DNA of 64,000 nt from Phyllobacterium phragmitis (GCF_002980495.1 NZ_PVBR01000011.1:1-64000), one strand, 5' to 3'. Counted from the first letter of the stretch, positions 16,508 to 26,283 are shown. The notes: generated by a model from the sequence alone, not told the origin. A program made the numbers and translations.

Positions 16508-16534
16508 GACGAGTGAGAATCTGCCAGTGTGACA
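16508..16534 (-). promoter_or_regulatory. ECF41-type promoter
   Basis: On the minus strand TGTCACA (16534-16528) is followed by exactly 16 nt and CGTC (16511-16508), the published ECF41 consensus TGTCACA-N16-CGTC. It lies about 33 nt upstream of the decarboxylase ATG at 16475. The sigma factor encoded as the second gene should recognise it, giving an autoregulatory loop. Confidence 0.85.
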
Positions 16535-16976
16535 TACACGCCGATTTTTTTGTTCGATGCATGCAACCAACCCCGACGGCCGTCTACGGCAGGGATTTCG
16601 TTCGCGGGGAATCGTTAATCCATGGCCTCAAGCCAATATTCCACCCATGACCGCACATATCGCAATCTGCTCAATTACCGCGAATGCGTCCATATCTTAT
16701 TTGAAAGCCTTGGCCCGGATGACCGTCCAAGCGTCCTGCACAGGGGCTGGTCCGGATCAGGGCGAGCAGCGGCATGGGTGCGGCAACAGCCCTGTTTCCT
16801 GACCTTCAACAAATTTTCTCCCGAATTGTGTAAATTATTAATATTGTGTTAACCACAGTTTGTTGCAATATGTAATATGCTGTTACATAGCTGGCGAAAC
16901 GAGGTGTGGATTGCAGAGAAACCGGCACATCGCACAACATTCCTTTCAGGCAAGGAAGCGGTCTGCCGTATCGCGG
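16535..16976. other. Intergenic region upstream of the ABC exporter
   Basis: No convincing gene. The 3' half is AT-rich (16809-16890) and probably holds the promoter of the ABC exporter. An inverted repeat ATGTAA-N7-TTACAT lies at 16870-16888. Short open frames here have no ribosome site or recognisable sequence. Confidence 0.4.
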
Positions 16977-18818
16977 ATGACATCGTTTCGGGGCTTGATG
17001 GGTGCCTACTGGGTGTCCGATCGCTGGCGGGAAGCCTGGACCCTCACCATCGCGATCTTTCTTCTGACGGCATTTGTCAGCAAGACGACCGTCTGGGTAG
17101 CGGTAGCTTCCGGCCATCTGATGAATTCAATCGTAAACGTCAAAGGTGCGACGGTGCAGGACCCCCTCCTGGGGATCGTGACCAATGCCGGCCTCCTGAT
17201 CCTGCTGATGCTCACGAAAGATGTGCTGCTTGTCGGATTTCGACACCTCCTGTCCACGACCTTGCATCGCAAATGGCGCAAATGGCTGAACGATAGCTTT
17301 TCCGAAGCGCTGCTCGACCGCAATCACACGCACTTCCATCTGCAGCAGGGCAAAGGCAGAGACCTGCCCGACAATATCGACCAACGCCTGCAGGAATCGA
17401 TCAAAGGCATGACCGGCGGGGCAATCGGCCTCGTCATGGGTGTGGTCGGCGTCTTCATGTCCGCTTTCTTCATCGGCCAGAAGCTGATCGAAATCTCTAC
17501 GGAAGTCGGCGGGCTCGAATTTTTGGGCTCTTATGGCGGTGCGGTTCTGGCATTCACCGCCATCGCGATCTATGTGCCGCTCGGAACGCTGGTCGCGATC
17601 AAGATCGGTCGCAGGCTGGAAAGGCTCAATCTCGGCATTCTGAAGGCGGAAGGCTCGTTTCGTGGCGAATGGACCACGCTTTTACGCCGCAGCTTCCAGA
17701 TTTCGGCATCGCAAGGCGAAGCCGTGCAACGCGCGGTTAACAACCATCTCTACAGAGATGTCGACAGCACCTGGAACCATCTCAACTGGTTCGCCGCGGC
17801 CTATCTCGCCTTCTCTTCGGCCTACGGTTTTCTTTCCAGTCGCATCATTGCCTATATTCCCGGCCTCCTGCCCTATATGAGCAATGCGGTTAGCTTCCGC
17901 AATTATGTGACCGGCGCGGAACTGGTCGCGGCGATGATCAACGACTGCTCCTGGTTCATTCAGGTCATGCCGGACATTGCCAATCTGCGGGCCAATGCAA
18001 ACCGCGTGACCGGTCTCGCGCAAGCCATCGAGAATGTGCAGGAGCCGGCCGCGTTTTATGCCCGCTCCGGCGTAAACCGTTTCGCTTTCGCACGCCAGCA
18101 TCCCCGTTTCGGGCTGACGGTCCGCAATCTGACCCTCATGAAGGGGCCGGATTGTGAGGCGCCATTCCTGCGCTCCGGCGTTATCAATATGCGCAGCGGC
18201 GACTGGGTCTATATGCGCGGCGAATCCGGTTCGGGCAAAACCTCCTTCATCAAGGCATTGAACGGTCTTTGGCCCTACGGCACCGGCGATATCGTCTATC
18301 CGCAAAACGCAACGTCCATCTACGCCCCACAGGAGGCGAAATTTCCCTCGGTCTCATTGAAGCAACTCGTCTGTCTGCCGGGAGACGAGACCGGGTTCAG
18401 CGATCTTTCCATTGCCGCCGTTCTTCATGAAGCCGGCCTCGGCGAGTTCATCGAACGCATGAACGATGACGCCGCCGGCGGCTCTCCCTGGGACATGGTG
18501 CTGTCGGGCGGACAGAAACAGAAAATCGTACTGGCCCGCATCCTGCTGCACAAGCCGTCCATCATCTTCCTCGATGAAGCGACCGGGGCGCTTGACCCCG
18601 CCTCCAAGAGGCGGTTCCACGCGGCGCTGAAAGCACGCTGCCCGGATGCCATCGTCATCAGCATCATGCATGAAGAAAAGCTGCCCACACTCGAAAACGG
18701 CGAGAACGTCTATTCGCACGTGCTCGATATCCGCGATGGGTATGTTTCAATGCGGCCCCTCCATTTCAAGACGGTGGCCGGCGCAGAGCCAGGCATATCG
18801 CTCCTGGCGGCCGAGTAG
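16977..18818 (+). CDS. SbmA/BacA-type ABC transporter (fused membrane and ATPase domains)
   Basis: A half-size exporter-fold protein of about 613 aa of the YddA/BacA-related group (ABC_membrane_2 plus ABC ATPase), associated with uptake of peptides, cobalamin or very-long-chain lipids. The membrane domain has about six TM segments up to residue ~330. The ATPase domain has Walker A GESGSGKTS near 416, signature LSGGQKQK near 510 and Walker B IIFLDEATGALD near 530. I chose ATG 16977 (MTSFRGLMGAYW) because family members start shortly before this YW segment. An upstream TTG near 16911 with a GAGG tract is possible and would add 22 residues. It is a single gene, not clearly in an operon. The substrate is unknown. 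Confidence 0.85.
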   Translation: MTSFRGLMGAYWVSDRWREAWTLTIAIFLLTAFVSKTTVWVAVASGHLMNSIVNVKGATVQDPLLGIVTNAGLLILLMLTKDVLLVGFRHLLSTTLHRKWRKWLNDSFSEALLDRNHTHFHLQQGKGRDLPDNIDQRLQESIKGMTGGAIGLVMGVVGVFMSAFFIGQKLIEISTEVGGLEFLGSYGGAVLAFTAIAIYVPLGTLVAIKIGRRLERLNLGILKAEGSFRGEWTTLLRRSFQISASQGEAVQRAVNNHLYRDVDSTWNHLNWFAAAYLAFSSAYGFLSSRIIAYIPGLLPYMSNAVSFRNYVTGAELVAAMINDCSWFIQVMPDIANLRANANRVTGLAQAIENVQEPAAFYARSGVNRFAFARQHPRFGLTVRNLTLMKGPDCEAPFLRSGVINMRSGDWVYMRGESGSGKTSFIKALNGLWPYGTGDIVYPQNATSIYAPQEAKFPSVSLKQLVCLPGDETGFSDLSIAAVLHEAGLGEFIERMNDDAAGGSPWDMVLSGGQKQKIVLARILLHKPSIIFLDEATGALDPASKRRFHAALKARCPDAIVISIMHEEKLPTLENGENVYSHVLDIRDGYVSMRPLHFKTVAGAEPGISLLAAE

Positions 18819-18911
18819 CGCTCCTTAACCCCCTGCTTACGAAGCCATGCCGTCCATCTAGCGCATGGATGATGGCTGCCGCTTGACATGCGCCTAATGA
18901 TCTTTTACGAA

Positions 18912-18933
18912 TGACGAAATACGAAATTCGTCA
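18912..18933. promoter_or_regulatory. Inverted repeat, candidate TetR operator
   Basis: TGACGAA and TTCGTCA form 7-nt arms separated by 8 nt, ending 16 nt before the TetR start at 18950. The element overlaps an alternative ATG at 18911, which argues for the downstream start and for autorepression of the tetR-efflux operon. Confidence 0.45.
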
Positions 18934-18949
18934 CAATTCAGAGGCATCA

Positions 18950-19573
18950 ATGACCGATCCTTCAATATCGAGTGATCCTTCGGCATCGGAGATCATTGGC
19001 CGGCAGGAGAATATCATCCGAATTCTGGACACGGCCGAACGGCTGTTCCGGCACTTCGGCTATGGCAAGACGACAGTCGCCGACATCGCCCGCGAGTTGG
19101 GGATGTCTACCGCGAACATTTACCGGTTCTTCGGTTCCAAGGTTGAGATCCATCAGGCGATCTGCGCGCGCATGCTGGCTGGAAGCTACCAACTCGCGCT
19201 CCAGACGGCGGAACTGCCGATAAGCGCGACGGAACGGTTGCGCCGCTACGCGCTCGATCAGCATCGCCTCACCGTCGAAACGATGATGGACGAGGAGAAT
19301 GTCCACGAGATGGTCATCGTCGCCATCGAGCGTGACTGGCACGTCATCGACAAACATATCGACCGGCTGCACGAAGTTCTCGAACGCATCATCGCCGATG
19401 GGATCAAAGCCGGCGAGTTTGTGGATCGGGACTCGGGCGTGGCCTCGAAGTGTTTTGGCGCCAGCATCGCCACGCTATGCCATCCTCAACTGGTCGCCCA
19501 GTGCGCCCTTAAAGATAACCGGGCTCGTCCTGAAGACCTGGTCGATTTCGCGATCCGGGCGCTGAAGGCATGA
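18950..19573 (+). CDS. TetR-family transcriptional regulator of RND efflux
   Basis: A 207-aa TetR repressor. The HTH is at residues ~25-70: ILDTAERLFRHFGYGKTTVADIARELGMSTANIYRFFGSK (read in two parts) is canonical. The C-terminal ligand domain contains EMVIVAIERDWHVIDKH. The ATG at 18950 follows an AGAGG ribosome site; an in-frame ATG at 18911 lies within the probable operator. It is followed by the adaptor and RND pump genes on the same strand, so it most likely represses them until a toxic ligand binds. Confidence 0.92.
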   Translation: MTDPSISSDPSASEIIGRQENIIRILDTAERLFRHFGYGKTTVADIARELGMSTANIYRFFGSKVEIHQAICARMLAGSYQLALQTAELPISATERLRRYALDQHRLTVETMMDEENVHEMVIVAIERDWHVIDKHIDRLHEVLERIIADGIKAGEFVDRDSGVASKCFGASIATLCHPQLVAQCALKDNRARPEDLVDFAIRALKA

Positions 19574-19644
19574 GCGCGACTCTGTTCCGATCCGGGTACC
19601 GGCAATTCATCGGCGCTCGCATGAGCGCAGCGGGAAGAAATCTC

Positions 19645-20778
19645 ATGAAACATTCGCTTGTCACATCGATACTGCTGTCTTCGGCGCTCTTCCTCTCAGG
19701 TTGTTCGGAAGAAAAAAACGAGACGGTGACGGAGACGGTTCGGCCCGTGAAGGTGATGGAAGTCGCTGCGACCCAGACAAGCCGGGCGCTGGACTATTCC
19801 GGATCCGTGCGGGCCCGCAGCGAGATGGCGCTCGGCTTTCGCGTGACCGGCAAGATCACCGAAAGGCTCGTCGATATCGGCGACCGCGTGGAGGCGGGCG
19901 AGCCGGTGGCGCGGATCGACACCACCGATTATGCACTTTCCGTGCGCTCCGCCGAGGCAAGCCTTGCCTCCGCCGAGCGGCAGGTTGAAACGGCCGCGTT
20001 CTCGCGCAAACGGGCCGAGGAGCTTTTCGCCAGAAAATTTGCCCCCAAATCGCAGCTCGAACAGGCGGAACTCAGCTACAATCAGGCGGTCTCGACCAGG
20101 GACGCGGCCCGATCGGCGCTCGAACAGGCCCGAAATCAGGTCGCCTATGGCACACTGCACACCGACAGGACCGGTATCGTCACTGCGGTAAACGCCGAAG
20201 TCGGGCAGGTCGTGGCCGCCGGCAGTCCGGTGATCACCATTGCCGCCGACGGTGAAAAGGAAGTGGAAATCGCGGTGCCTGAAACCGACATCTTCGCCTT
20301 CAAGCCGGGCAAGACGGTTCAGGTGACCATCTGGTCGAACGATGGCCTGATATTGCCCGGAAAGGTGCGTGAAGTCTCGGGCAGCGCCGATCCGCGCTCG
20401 CGTACCTTCGCCGTGCGCATCAGCCTGCCCGAGAACGACCGCGTGCTGCTCGGCATGACGGCATCGGTCTCCACATCCGCTGAGATCGGCCCTTCCCTCG
20501 TTTCGGTGCCGCTCAGCGCTCTTGCAAAGGATGGCGCAAGCGCACTCGTCTGGACGGTCGACCGTATGAGCGAGACGGTGCATGCCCGCCCGGTGAAGAT
20601 CGAGGATTTCGACGGCACTCAAGCGCGCATCGCCAACGGGCTGCGGCCCGGCGATATTGTCGTGACGGCCGGCACGCAGTTCATGCGCGAGGATTTGAAG
20701 GTCAAGCTGCTGCAAAACGCGCCTGACCAGCAAGAGCATGTTGCCGAAAGCAGCGTTTCCAGCAACCTGACCCGCTGA
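19645..20778 (+). CDS. RND efflux periplasmic adaptor (MFP) lipoprotein
   Basis: A 377-aa membrane-fusion protein of the AcrA/MexE family. It starts MKHSLVTSILLSSALFLSGC with lipobox LSGC (lipidated Cys20). Then come the barrel-sandwich region with DIGDRVEAGEPVARID, a coiled-coil hairpin at about 95-165 (SAEASLASAERQVETAAFSRKR) and the beta-barrel domain. I prefer ATG 19645, which gives a normal lipoprotein signal; ATGs at 19570 and 19621 would give an unusually long n-region. It links the RND pump 26 nt downstream to an outer-membrane channel, which is not encoded nearby. Confidence 0.9.
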   Translation: MKHSLVTSILLSSALFLSGCSEEKNETVTETVRPVKVMEVAATQTSRALDYSGSVRARSEMALGFRVTGKITERLVDIGDRVEAGEPVARIDTTDYALSVRSAEASLASAERQVETAAFSRKRAEELFARKFAPKSQLEQAELSYNQAVSTRDAARSALEQARNQVAYGTLHTDRTGIVTAVNAEVGQVVAAGSPVITIAADGEKEVEIAVPETDIFAFKPGKTVQVTIWSNDGLILPGKVREVSGSADPRSRTFAVRISLPENDRVLLGMTASVSTSAEIGPSLVSVPLSALAKDGASALVWTVDRMSETVHARPVKIEDFDGTQARIANGLRPGDIVVTAGTQFMREDLKVKLLQNAPDQQEHVAESSVSSNLTR

Positions 20779-20804
20779 CTGGCATTCGAGAACGGAACGA
20801 CGCG

Positions 20805-23800
20805 ATGACCACCCCCACATCAGGCCCATCCACCGACCATCCCTCGAAAGCCCCGGAGACCGGCGGCTCACCCGGCAGCAAGCGTCCGTTCAATCTTTCG
20901 CGCTGGGCGATCAGTCATCCCAGCATCGCGCGCTTCCTGTTCGTCCTGATCATTCTGGCCGGAGCCTTTGGCCTGATGAACATGGGGCAGAAGGAAGACC
21001 CCGACTTCACCTTCCGCATCATGGTGATCCAGGCAGCGTGGCCGGGCGCGTCGATGGAGGAAATGCAGGATCAGGTCGTCAACAAAATCGAGCGCAAGCT
21101 GCAGGAAACGCCGCATCTCGATTTCGTGCGCTCCTATACCCGCGCCGGCACAGCGACCATCACGCTCCAGATCAAGGGCGACACCAATGCGCAGGACGTG
21201 GCGGATGCCTTCTATCAGGTCCGCAAGAAGATCGGCGACATCCGGGCCGAACTGCCATCCGGGCTCTACGGCCCCTATTTCAACGATGAGTTCGGCGATA
21301 CGTTCATCACGCTGCACTCCCTGACCGGACAGGGCTTCAGTTATCCCGAGTTGAAGCGCTACGCCATTCAGGCCCGTGACATGCTGCTGGCGACGCCGGG
21401 CGTGGAAAAGGCCGTCATCATCGGCGACCAACCGGAAAAGATTTTCATCGACGTATCGTCCAAGGCACTGGCCGAGCGCGGCCTGACGCTCAATGATTTA
21501 CGCGATACGCTGGCCGGCCAGAACAATGTCGACCCGGCCGGCAGGATCGATACCGGCGAGCGTTCCGTGCGCATCTCGGTGGAAGGCGGCGTCGATAAAG
21601 TCGCGGATATCCGCGAATTGCGGCTGCGCTCCGGCGACCGGGTCACGCGGCTTGGCGATATCGCTGATGTGACCGCCGGGCTTGAAGACCCCGTCGCCCG
21701 CAAGTTCCGCTTCAATGGCCAGGACAGCGTCCAGATCGGCGTCGTCATGGCCAAGGGGTTCAACGTCATCGATGTCGGCAAGGCGGTGGAAGCGACCTAT
21801 GAGCGGTTCGAAAGCACCCTGCCCCACGGCGTCGAGATCAACCAGATCGCCAACCAGCCGGAAGTCGTGACCGAGGCCGTTGGCGAGTTCATGAAGGCGC
21901 TGGGCGAAGCTCTCATTATCGTCCTCGTCGTGTCTTTCCTGTCGATCGGCTGGCGTTCCGGCCTGGTCATCGCCATCACCATTCCGCTCGTCCTCGCCGC
22001 CACCTTCGCCGTGATGTATGAGCTGGGCATCGACCTGCAGCGCATTTCGCTGGGGGCGCTGATCATTGCGCTCGGCCTTCTCGTCGACGATGCGATGATC
22101 GTCGTCGAGATGATGGAGCGCAAGCTGGAAGAAGGGCTCGTCAAGATCGATGCAGCGAGCTTTGCCTATACCTCCACCGCCTTCCCCATGCTGACCGGCA
22201 CGCTGATCACCACCGCCGGCTTCATTCCGGTCGGCTTTGCCGCCTCCGACGCCGGCGAATATGTCCGTTCCCTGTTCTACGTGGTGGGGATCGCGCTGGT
22301 CATATCATGGTTTGTCGCCGTCTATTTCACCCCCTGGCTCGGCAACATGATCCTGAAGCAGCGCCAGCACAATGGCGCCCATCATGACGCCTTCGACACC
22401 CGCTTCTACCGCCGCCTGCGGTCTACGGTCGGATGGGCGGTGCGCCATCGCATTATCGTGATCGCTCTGACGCTCGGCACCTTTTTCGGCAGTTTCTGGG
22501 CATTCCAGTTCATCCCGCAGAACTTCTTCCCGCAATCGTCGCGCCCGGAAATCCTCGTCGATCTCTGGCTGCCGGAGGGCACCAGCATCGGCCAAGTCGA
22601 GACGCAAGCGAAGAAGTTGGAAGCCCGCATGATGGACGATCCGGACAAGCGCTTCATCGCCACCTATATCGGCGAGGGCGCGCCGCGCTTCTTCCTGCCG
22701 CTCGACCAGCAACTGCCCAATTCCAACTTCGCCCAACTCCTGATCATGGCGAAGGACGAGCCAGCCCGCGAGCGGCTGATCGTCAAGCTGCGTAGCGTGC
22801 TTGCCGACGATTTTCCGTCGATCCGCTCCAAGGTCGACCGGTTGTTCCTCGGGCCGCCGACCGGCTGGCCCGTGCAGATGCGCATCACCGGGCCGGACCG
22901 CGCCGAAGTCCGCCGCATCGCCGACCAGGTGAAGCAGAAGTTCCACGAGACCCCGATGCTCAGCGCGATCCATGACGACTGGCTGGAGCCGGTCCCGGCC
23001 ATGAAGCTGGTCATCGACCAGGACCGCGCCCGTGCGCTCGGCGTGACCTCGCAGCGCATCCGCCAGATGCTGCAGGCTGCCACCACAGGCGCGCCGCTCG
23101 GCGATTTCCGTGACGGCGAGGAAACCGTCTCGATCGTTGCCCGCGAGCCTGACGCGAACCGCCGATTGCTGTCGGCCATCAACGCGCTCTACATCCCGAC
23201 CGATTTCGGCGGCTTCATTCCACTGTCGCAGATCGCCAAGGTGGTTCCCGTTCTGGAACAGGGCGTGGAATGGCGGCGCAATCGTCTGCCGACCATCACC
23301 GTTCGCGCTACGGTGCCGGACAGCGTCCAGCCCAATGATGTGGCGCTGAAGCTCGATCACGAGTTGCAAGCGTTGCGCGCCGGGCTTGCCCCCGGCTACC
23401 GCGTGGAAATACAGGGCGGCCTGGAGGACAGCGCCAAAAGCCAGGCGTCGATCGCCGCCAAGGCGCCGATCATGCTCCTTGTCATCGTTCTCCTCCTGAT
23501 GGTGCAGTTGCAGCATTTCGGCAAGGCGATGCTGGTGCTGGCAACCGGCCCTCTCGGCATCATCGGCGCCGTTGCCGCACTTCTGATCAGTGGCGCTCCC
23601 TTCGGCTTCGTCGCCATTCTCGGCGTCATCGCCCTGCTCGGCATCATCATCCGCAATTCGATCATCCTGATCGACCAGATCGATCAGGATATCACGGCCG
23701 GCATGCCCAGGCAGGAGGCGATCGTCGGCGCGGCCGTGCGCCGCTTCCGCCCGATCATGCTGACCGCGCTGACGGCCGTGCTGGCGTTGATCCCCATCTC

Positions 23801-23999
23801 GCGCGGCGTCTTCTGGGGCCCGCTCGCTTATGCCATGATGGGCGGCATTCTGGTCGCGACGGTTTTGACCATCCTCGTGCTGCCGGCGGCCTATGCCCTT
23901 TTCTTCGGCCGCGAGCCGAAATCTCGCTCAGCCGATGAATCTCCATTGCCGAACCGGCCGGAGGAAGAACCTTATCAACAGGCGCTGGCCGCGGAGTGA
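20805..23999 (+). CDS. RND efflux permease (AcrB/MexF superfamily)
   Basis: A 1064-aa HAE-type RND transporter with the usual 12 TM helices and two large periplasmic loops. A hydrophilic N-terminal extension of about 30 residues precedes FNLSRWAISHPSIARFL. The proton-relay Asp pair is visible in ALGLLVDDAMIVVEMM near residue 425. The RND signature GTLITTAGFIPVGFA follows. It forms an operon with the TetR and adaptor genes. The loop motifs do not identify a substrate; it belongs to the drug/solvent subgroup rather than the heavy-metal one. Confidence 0.93.
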   Translation: MTTPTSGPSTDHPSKAPETGGSPGSKRPFNLSRWAISHPSIARFLFVLIILAGAFGLMNMGQKEDPDFTFRIMVIQAAWPGASMEEMQDQVVNKIERKLQETPHLDFVRSYTRAGTATITLQIKGDTNAQDVADAFYQVRKKIGDIRAELPSGLYGPYFNDEFGDTFITLHSLTGQGFSYPELKRYAIQARDMLLATPGVEKAVIIGDQPEKIFIDVSSKALAERGLTLNDLRDTLAGQNNVDPAGRIDTGERSVRISVEGGVDKVADIRELRLRSGDRVTRLGDIADVTAGLEDPVARKFRFNGQDSVQIGVVMAKGFNVIDVGKAVEATYERFESTLPHGVEINQIANQPEVVTEAVGEFMKALGEALIIVLVVSFLSIGWRSGLVIAITIPLVLAATFAVMYELGIDLQRISLGALIIALGLLVDDAMIVVEMMERKLEEGLVKIDAASFAYTSTAFPMLTGTLITTAGFIPVGFAASDAGEYVRSLFYVVGIALVISWFVAVYFTPWLGNMILKQRQHNGAHHDAFDTRFYRRLRSTVGWAVRHRIIVIALTLGTFFGSFWAFQFIPQNFFPQSSRPEILVDLWLPEGTSIGQVETQAKKLEARMMDDPDKRFIATYIGEGAPRFFLPLDQQLPNSNFAQLLIMAKDEPARERLIVKLRSVLADDFPSIRSKVDRLFLGPPTGWPVQMRITGPDRAEVRRIADQVKQKFHETPMLSAIHDDWLEPVPAMKLVIDQDRARALGVTSQRIRQMLQAATTGAPLGDFRDGEETVSIVAREPDANRRLLSAINALYIPTDFGGFIPLSQIAKVVPVLEQGVEWRRNRLPTITVRATVPDSVQPNDVALKLDHELQALRAGLAPGYRVEIQGGLEDSAKSQASIAAKAPIMLLVIVLLLMVQLQHFGKAMLVLATGPLGIIGAVAALLISGAPFGFVAILGVIALLGIIIRNSIILIDQIDQDITAGMPRQEAIVGAAVRRFRPIMLTALTAVLALIPISRGVFWGPLAYAMMGGILVATVLTILVLPAAYALFFGREPKSRSADESPLPNRPEEEPYQQALAAE

Positions 24000-24012
24000 T
24001 CATTCAATGAAT

Positions 24013-24504
24013 TCACCCGCCGCCTGCAATCTCGATCAATCCGGTTTCGATGCCGAGCCCGGTGCGGTCGGCGACCTCGCGCAGGGCGAAGGACGAATTG
24101 ATCTTGGTCACATGCGGCATGGCGGAAAGCCAGAATTTATGGATGCGCTCGTAATCCTCGAGATCCTTGGCGGCAATGCGTAAGAGGTAATCATACTCCC
24201 CCGACATCAGATAACAGACGAGAACATTGGGGCAGCGCCGTACCGCAGTCTCGAATTCGCGCAATTGCTTGTCCGCCTGGCCGGAGAGCGACACGTTGAC
24301 GATGACGGTAACCGGATGGCCGAGCATCTTGTTTGACAATCGCGCATGATAGCCGCGAATGACGCCGGATTTCTCCAACATGTCGAGCCGGCGCGAACAG
24401 GCGGATTGCGAGAGACCGACTTTCTCCGCCAGGGTCGCATTGGACATGCGGCCATCCTTCTGCAGATTGCCCAGAATAGCGACATCGATCTTGTCCAGCG
24501 GCAT
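24013..24504 (-). CDS. Lrp/AsnC-family regulator, probable activator of ald
   Basis: A 163-aa Lrp-type regulator: N-terminal HTH (MPLDKIDVAILGNLQKDGRM, then NATLAEKVGLSQSACSRRLDML) and C-terminal RAM ligand-binding domain (VLVCYLMSGEYDYLLRIAAKD). The start is ATG 24504; a longer frame to 24543 would run into the promoter region. It is transcribed divergently from alanine dehydrogenase. This arrangement is common in alphaproteobacteria, where the Lrp-type protein activates ald in response to alanine. Confidence 0.9.
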   Translation of the reverse strand: MPLDKIDVAILGNLQKDGRMSNATLAEKVGLSQSACSRRLDMLEKSGVIRGYHARLSNKMLGHPVTVIVNVSLSGQADKQLREFETAVRRCPNVLVCYLMSGEYDYLLRIAAKDLEDYERIHKFWLSAMPHVTKINSSFALREVADRTGLGIETGLIEIAGGG

Positions 24505-24653
24505 TATTGAAGGTTTTCCTCGAAATTCCCCGATTTTACGCAAGAATACGCGAAAATCTCCCTACCGTCGAGGGGATTTGGCAAGGACATGCGAATTGAT
24601 CTGTGGTGTTATCTTGCCTCAATCCAAACACCACCAAGCGAGGAGGAGGCATT

Positions 24654-25769
24654 ATGCGTGTTGGCTGCCCCAAAGAAATCAAAAACCATGAATATCGCGT
24701 CGGTCTCACTCCGGGGGCCGTACGCGAATATGTTGCCCATGGCCACGAGGTCATCATTCAGTCCGGAGCTGGCATAGGAATTGGCGCTGACGATGGAGCC
24801 TATCAGGCCGCGGGCGCAAGGGTGGTCAAGTCCCCCGAGGACGTTTTTCAGCAGTCCGACATGATCGTCAAGGTCAAGGAACCGCAGCCGTCTGAATGGA
24901 CGCAGCTGCGCGAGGGACAGCTACTTTACACATATCTGCATCTTGCCCCGGATCCCGAACAGACCAAGGGTCTGCTTGCATCGGGCGTCACGGCCATTGC
25001 CTACGAGACTGTGACCAACGATCGCGGCGGCCTGCCCTTGCTGGCGCCCATGTCCGAAGTTGCCGGACGTCTCGCGATACAGGCAGGCGCGACGGCATTG
25101 CAGAAGGCCGATGGCGGACGCGGCCTGCTGCTCGGCGGCGTGCCGGGCGTTCTCCCGGGCAAGGTAACAATCATCGGCGGCGGCGTTGTCGGCATCAATG
25201 CTGCCATGATGGCCACCGGCCTTGGCGCGGATGTCACCATTCTCGACCGTTCGATACCGCGGCTGCGTCAGCTTGACGATCTCTTCCGCGGCCGTATCCA
25301 TACCCGCTATTCGACCATCGAGGCGCTTGACGAGGAGGTTTTCTCGGCAGACGTCGTTGTCGGCGCGGTACTGATCGCCGGCGCCGCGGCGCCCAAGCTC
25401 GTCACGCGCGAAATGCTTTCGGGAATGAAAAAGGGGGCCGTCATCGTCGATGTCGCCATCGACCAGGGCGGGTGCTTCGAAACATCCCATGCGACGACGC
25501 ATTCCGAACCGACCTATGAGGTCGATGGCGTCATCCATTATTGCGTCGCCAATATGCCGGGCGCGGTACCGGTAACCTCGGCCCATGCCCTCAACAATGC
25601 CACATTACAGTATGGGTTGCAGCTTGCAGACCGCGGCGTCAAGGCGCTGATCGACAACCCGCACCTGCGCAACGGTCTCAACGTGCATAGGGGCCGCATC
25701 ACCAGCCGTCCGGTGGCGGAAGCGCTCGGCCTTGAAATGGTGGAAGCCAAGGCGATTCTGGCCGCCTGA
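24654..25769 (+). CDS. ald: Alanine dehydrogenase
   Basis: A 371-aa NAD-dependent L-alanine dehydrogenase interconverting L-alanine and pyruvate plus ammonia. The N-terminus [20 protein letters not shown] is diagnostic. The catalytic Lys is in VKVKEPQ (about 74) and the His in YLHLAPDPE (about 96). The Rossmann motif is [12 protein letters not shown] near 172, and the family signature [12 protein letters not shown] lies near 270. An AGGAGGAGG ribosome site lies directly upstream of ATG 24654. It is divergent from the Lrp regulator. Length is standard. Confidence 0.97.
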   Translation: MRVGCPKEIKNHEYRVGLTPGAVREYVAHGHEVIIQSGAGIGIGADDGAYQAAGARVVKSPEDVFQQSDMIVKVKEPQPSEWTQLREGQLLYTYLHLAPDPEQTKGLLASGVTAIAYETVTNDRGGLPLLAPMSEVAGRLAIQAGATALQKADGGRGLLLGGVPGVLPGKVTIIGGGVVGINAAMMATGLGADVTILDRSIPRLRQLDDLFRGRIHTRYSTIEALDEEVFSADVVVGAVLIAGAAAPKLVTREMLSGMKKGAVIVDVAIDQGGCFETSHATTHSEPTYEVDGVIHYCVANMPGAVPVTSAHALNNATLQYGLQLADRGVKALIDNPHLRNGLNVHRGRITSRPVAEALGLEMVEAKAILAA

Positions 25770-25791
25770 CCGGCGCGTGTTCCTTGCGGAC

Positions 25792-25821
25792 CTTCGGCGG
25801 TTCATCACAGACCCGCCGAAG
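25792..25821. terminator. Stem-loop between convergent ald and csbD-type genes
   Basis: CTTCGGCGG and CCGCCGAAG form a 9-bp stem with a 12-nt loop in the 67-nt gap between two convergent genes. There is no T-run on either strand, so this may be a weak bidirectional terminator or an mRNA end stabiliser. Confidence 0.4.
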
Positions 25822-25836
25822 ACCATGAGGGGCATG

Positions 25837-26034
25837 TTATGCGTGTCGGGACCACTCTTCCACCTGACGTTGAGCTTCCTCCTTCGCGATCCCATATCGT
25901 TCCTGAATCCGACCAACCAATTGATCGCGGCTGCCTTCAGCCCTGTCGAGATCATCGTCGGTCAATTCACCCCACTGCTCCTTGGCCTTCCCCTTCATCT
26001 GCTTCCACTGTCCTTTGATTTGATCCCAGTTCAT
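25837..26034 (-). CDS. CsbD-family stress protein
   Basis: A 65-aa CsbD-like protein: MNWDQIKGQWKQMKGKAKEQ, then GELTDDDLDRAEGSRDQLVG and IQERYGIAKEEAQRQVEEW, a complete and typical sequence. The start at 26034 follows CAGGAGA. CsbD proteins are abundant general-stress proteins of unknown biochemical role. A GGAAC-N16-CGTT promoter directly upstream places the gene under the alphaproteobacterial general-stress sigma factor EcfG. Confidence 0.93.
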   Translation of the reverse strand: MNWDQIKGQWKQMKGKAKEQWGELTDDDLDRAEGSRDQLVGRIQERYGIAKEEAQRQVEEWSRHA

Positions 26035-26069
26035 AGTCGTTCTCCTGTTCAAGAGTTCCTACCGCAAGG

Positions 26070-26094
26070 AACGGCTTGAAGGACCATGGGTTCC
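26070..26094 (-). promoter_or_regulatory. EcfG-type general stress promoter
   Basis: On the minus strand GGAAC (26094-26090), 16 nt, then CGTT (26073-26070) match the EcfG (SigT/RpoE2) consensus GGAAC-N16/17-CGTT. The -10 element ends 36 nt before the CsbD start. CsbD genes are established members of EcfG regulons. Confidence 0.8.
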
Positions 26095-26283
26095 ATAGAG
26101 GAATTCCAGGCCGCCAACGGCGGTCCGCGACCATCTTTGCCACTGTGCTCTCTCCGCAACGCTCGCTCGGATTGCCGCTTCCCGGTCGTTATTCGCCGCC
26201 TTTTAAGGACACTATTAACCTTCATTTTCTATTTCCTTGAGCAGGCCCACAGGGCGAGATCATTTATACGGGTTGCAGGTGCC

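Noticed and set aside
16622-16852. 76-codon open frame before the ABC exporter
   Set aside because: No ribosome site and no recognisable sequence; it runs into the AT-rich promoter region.
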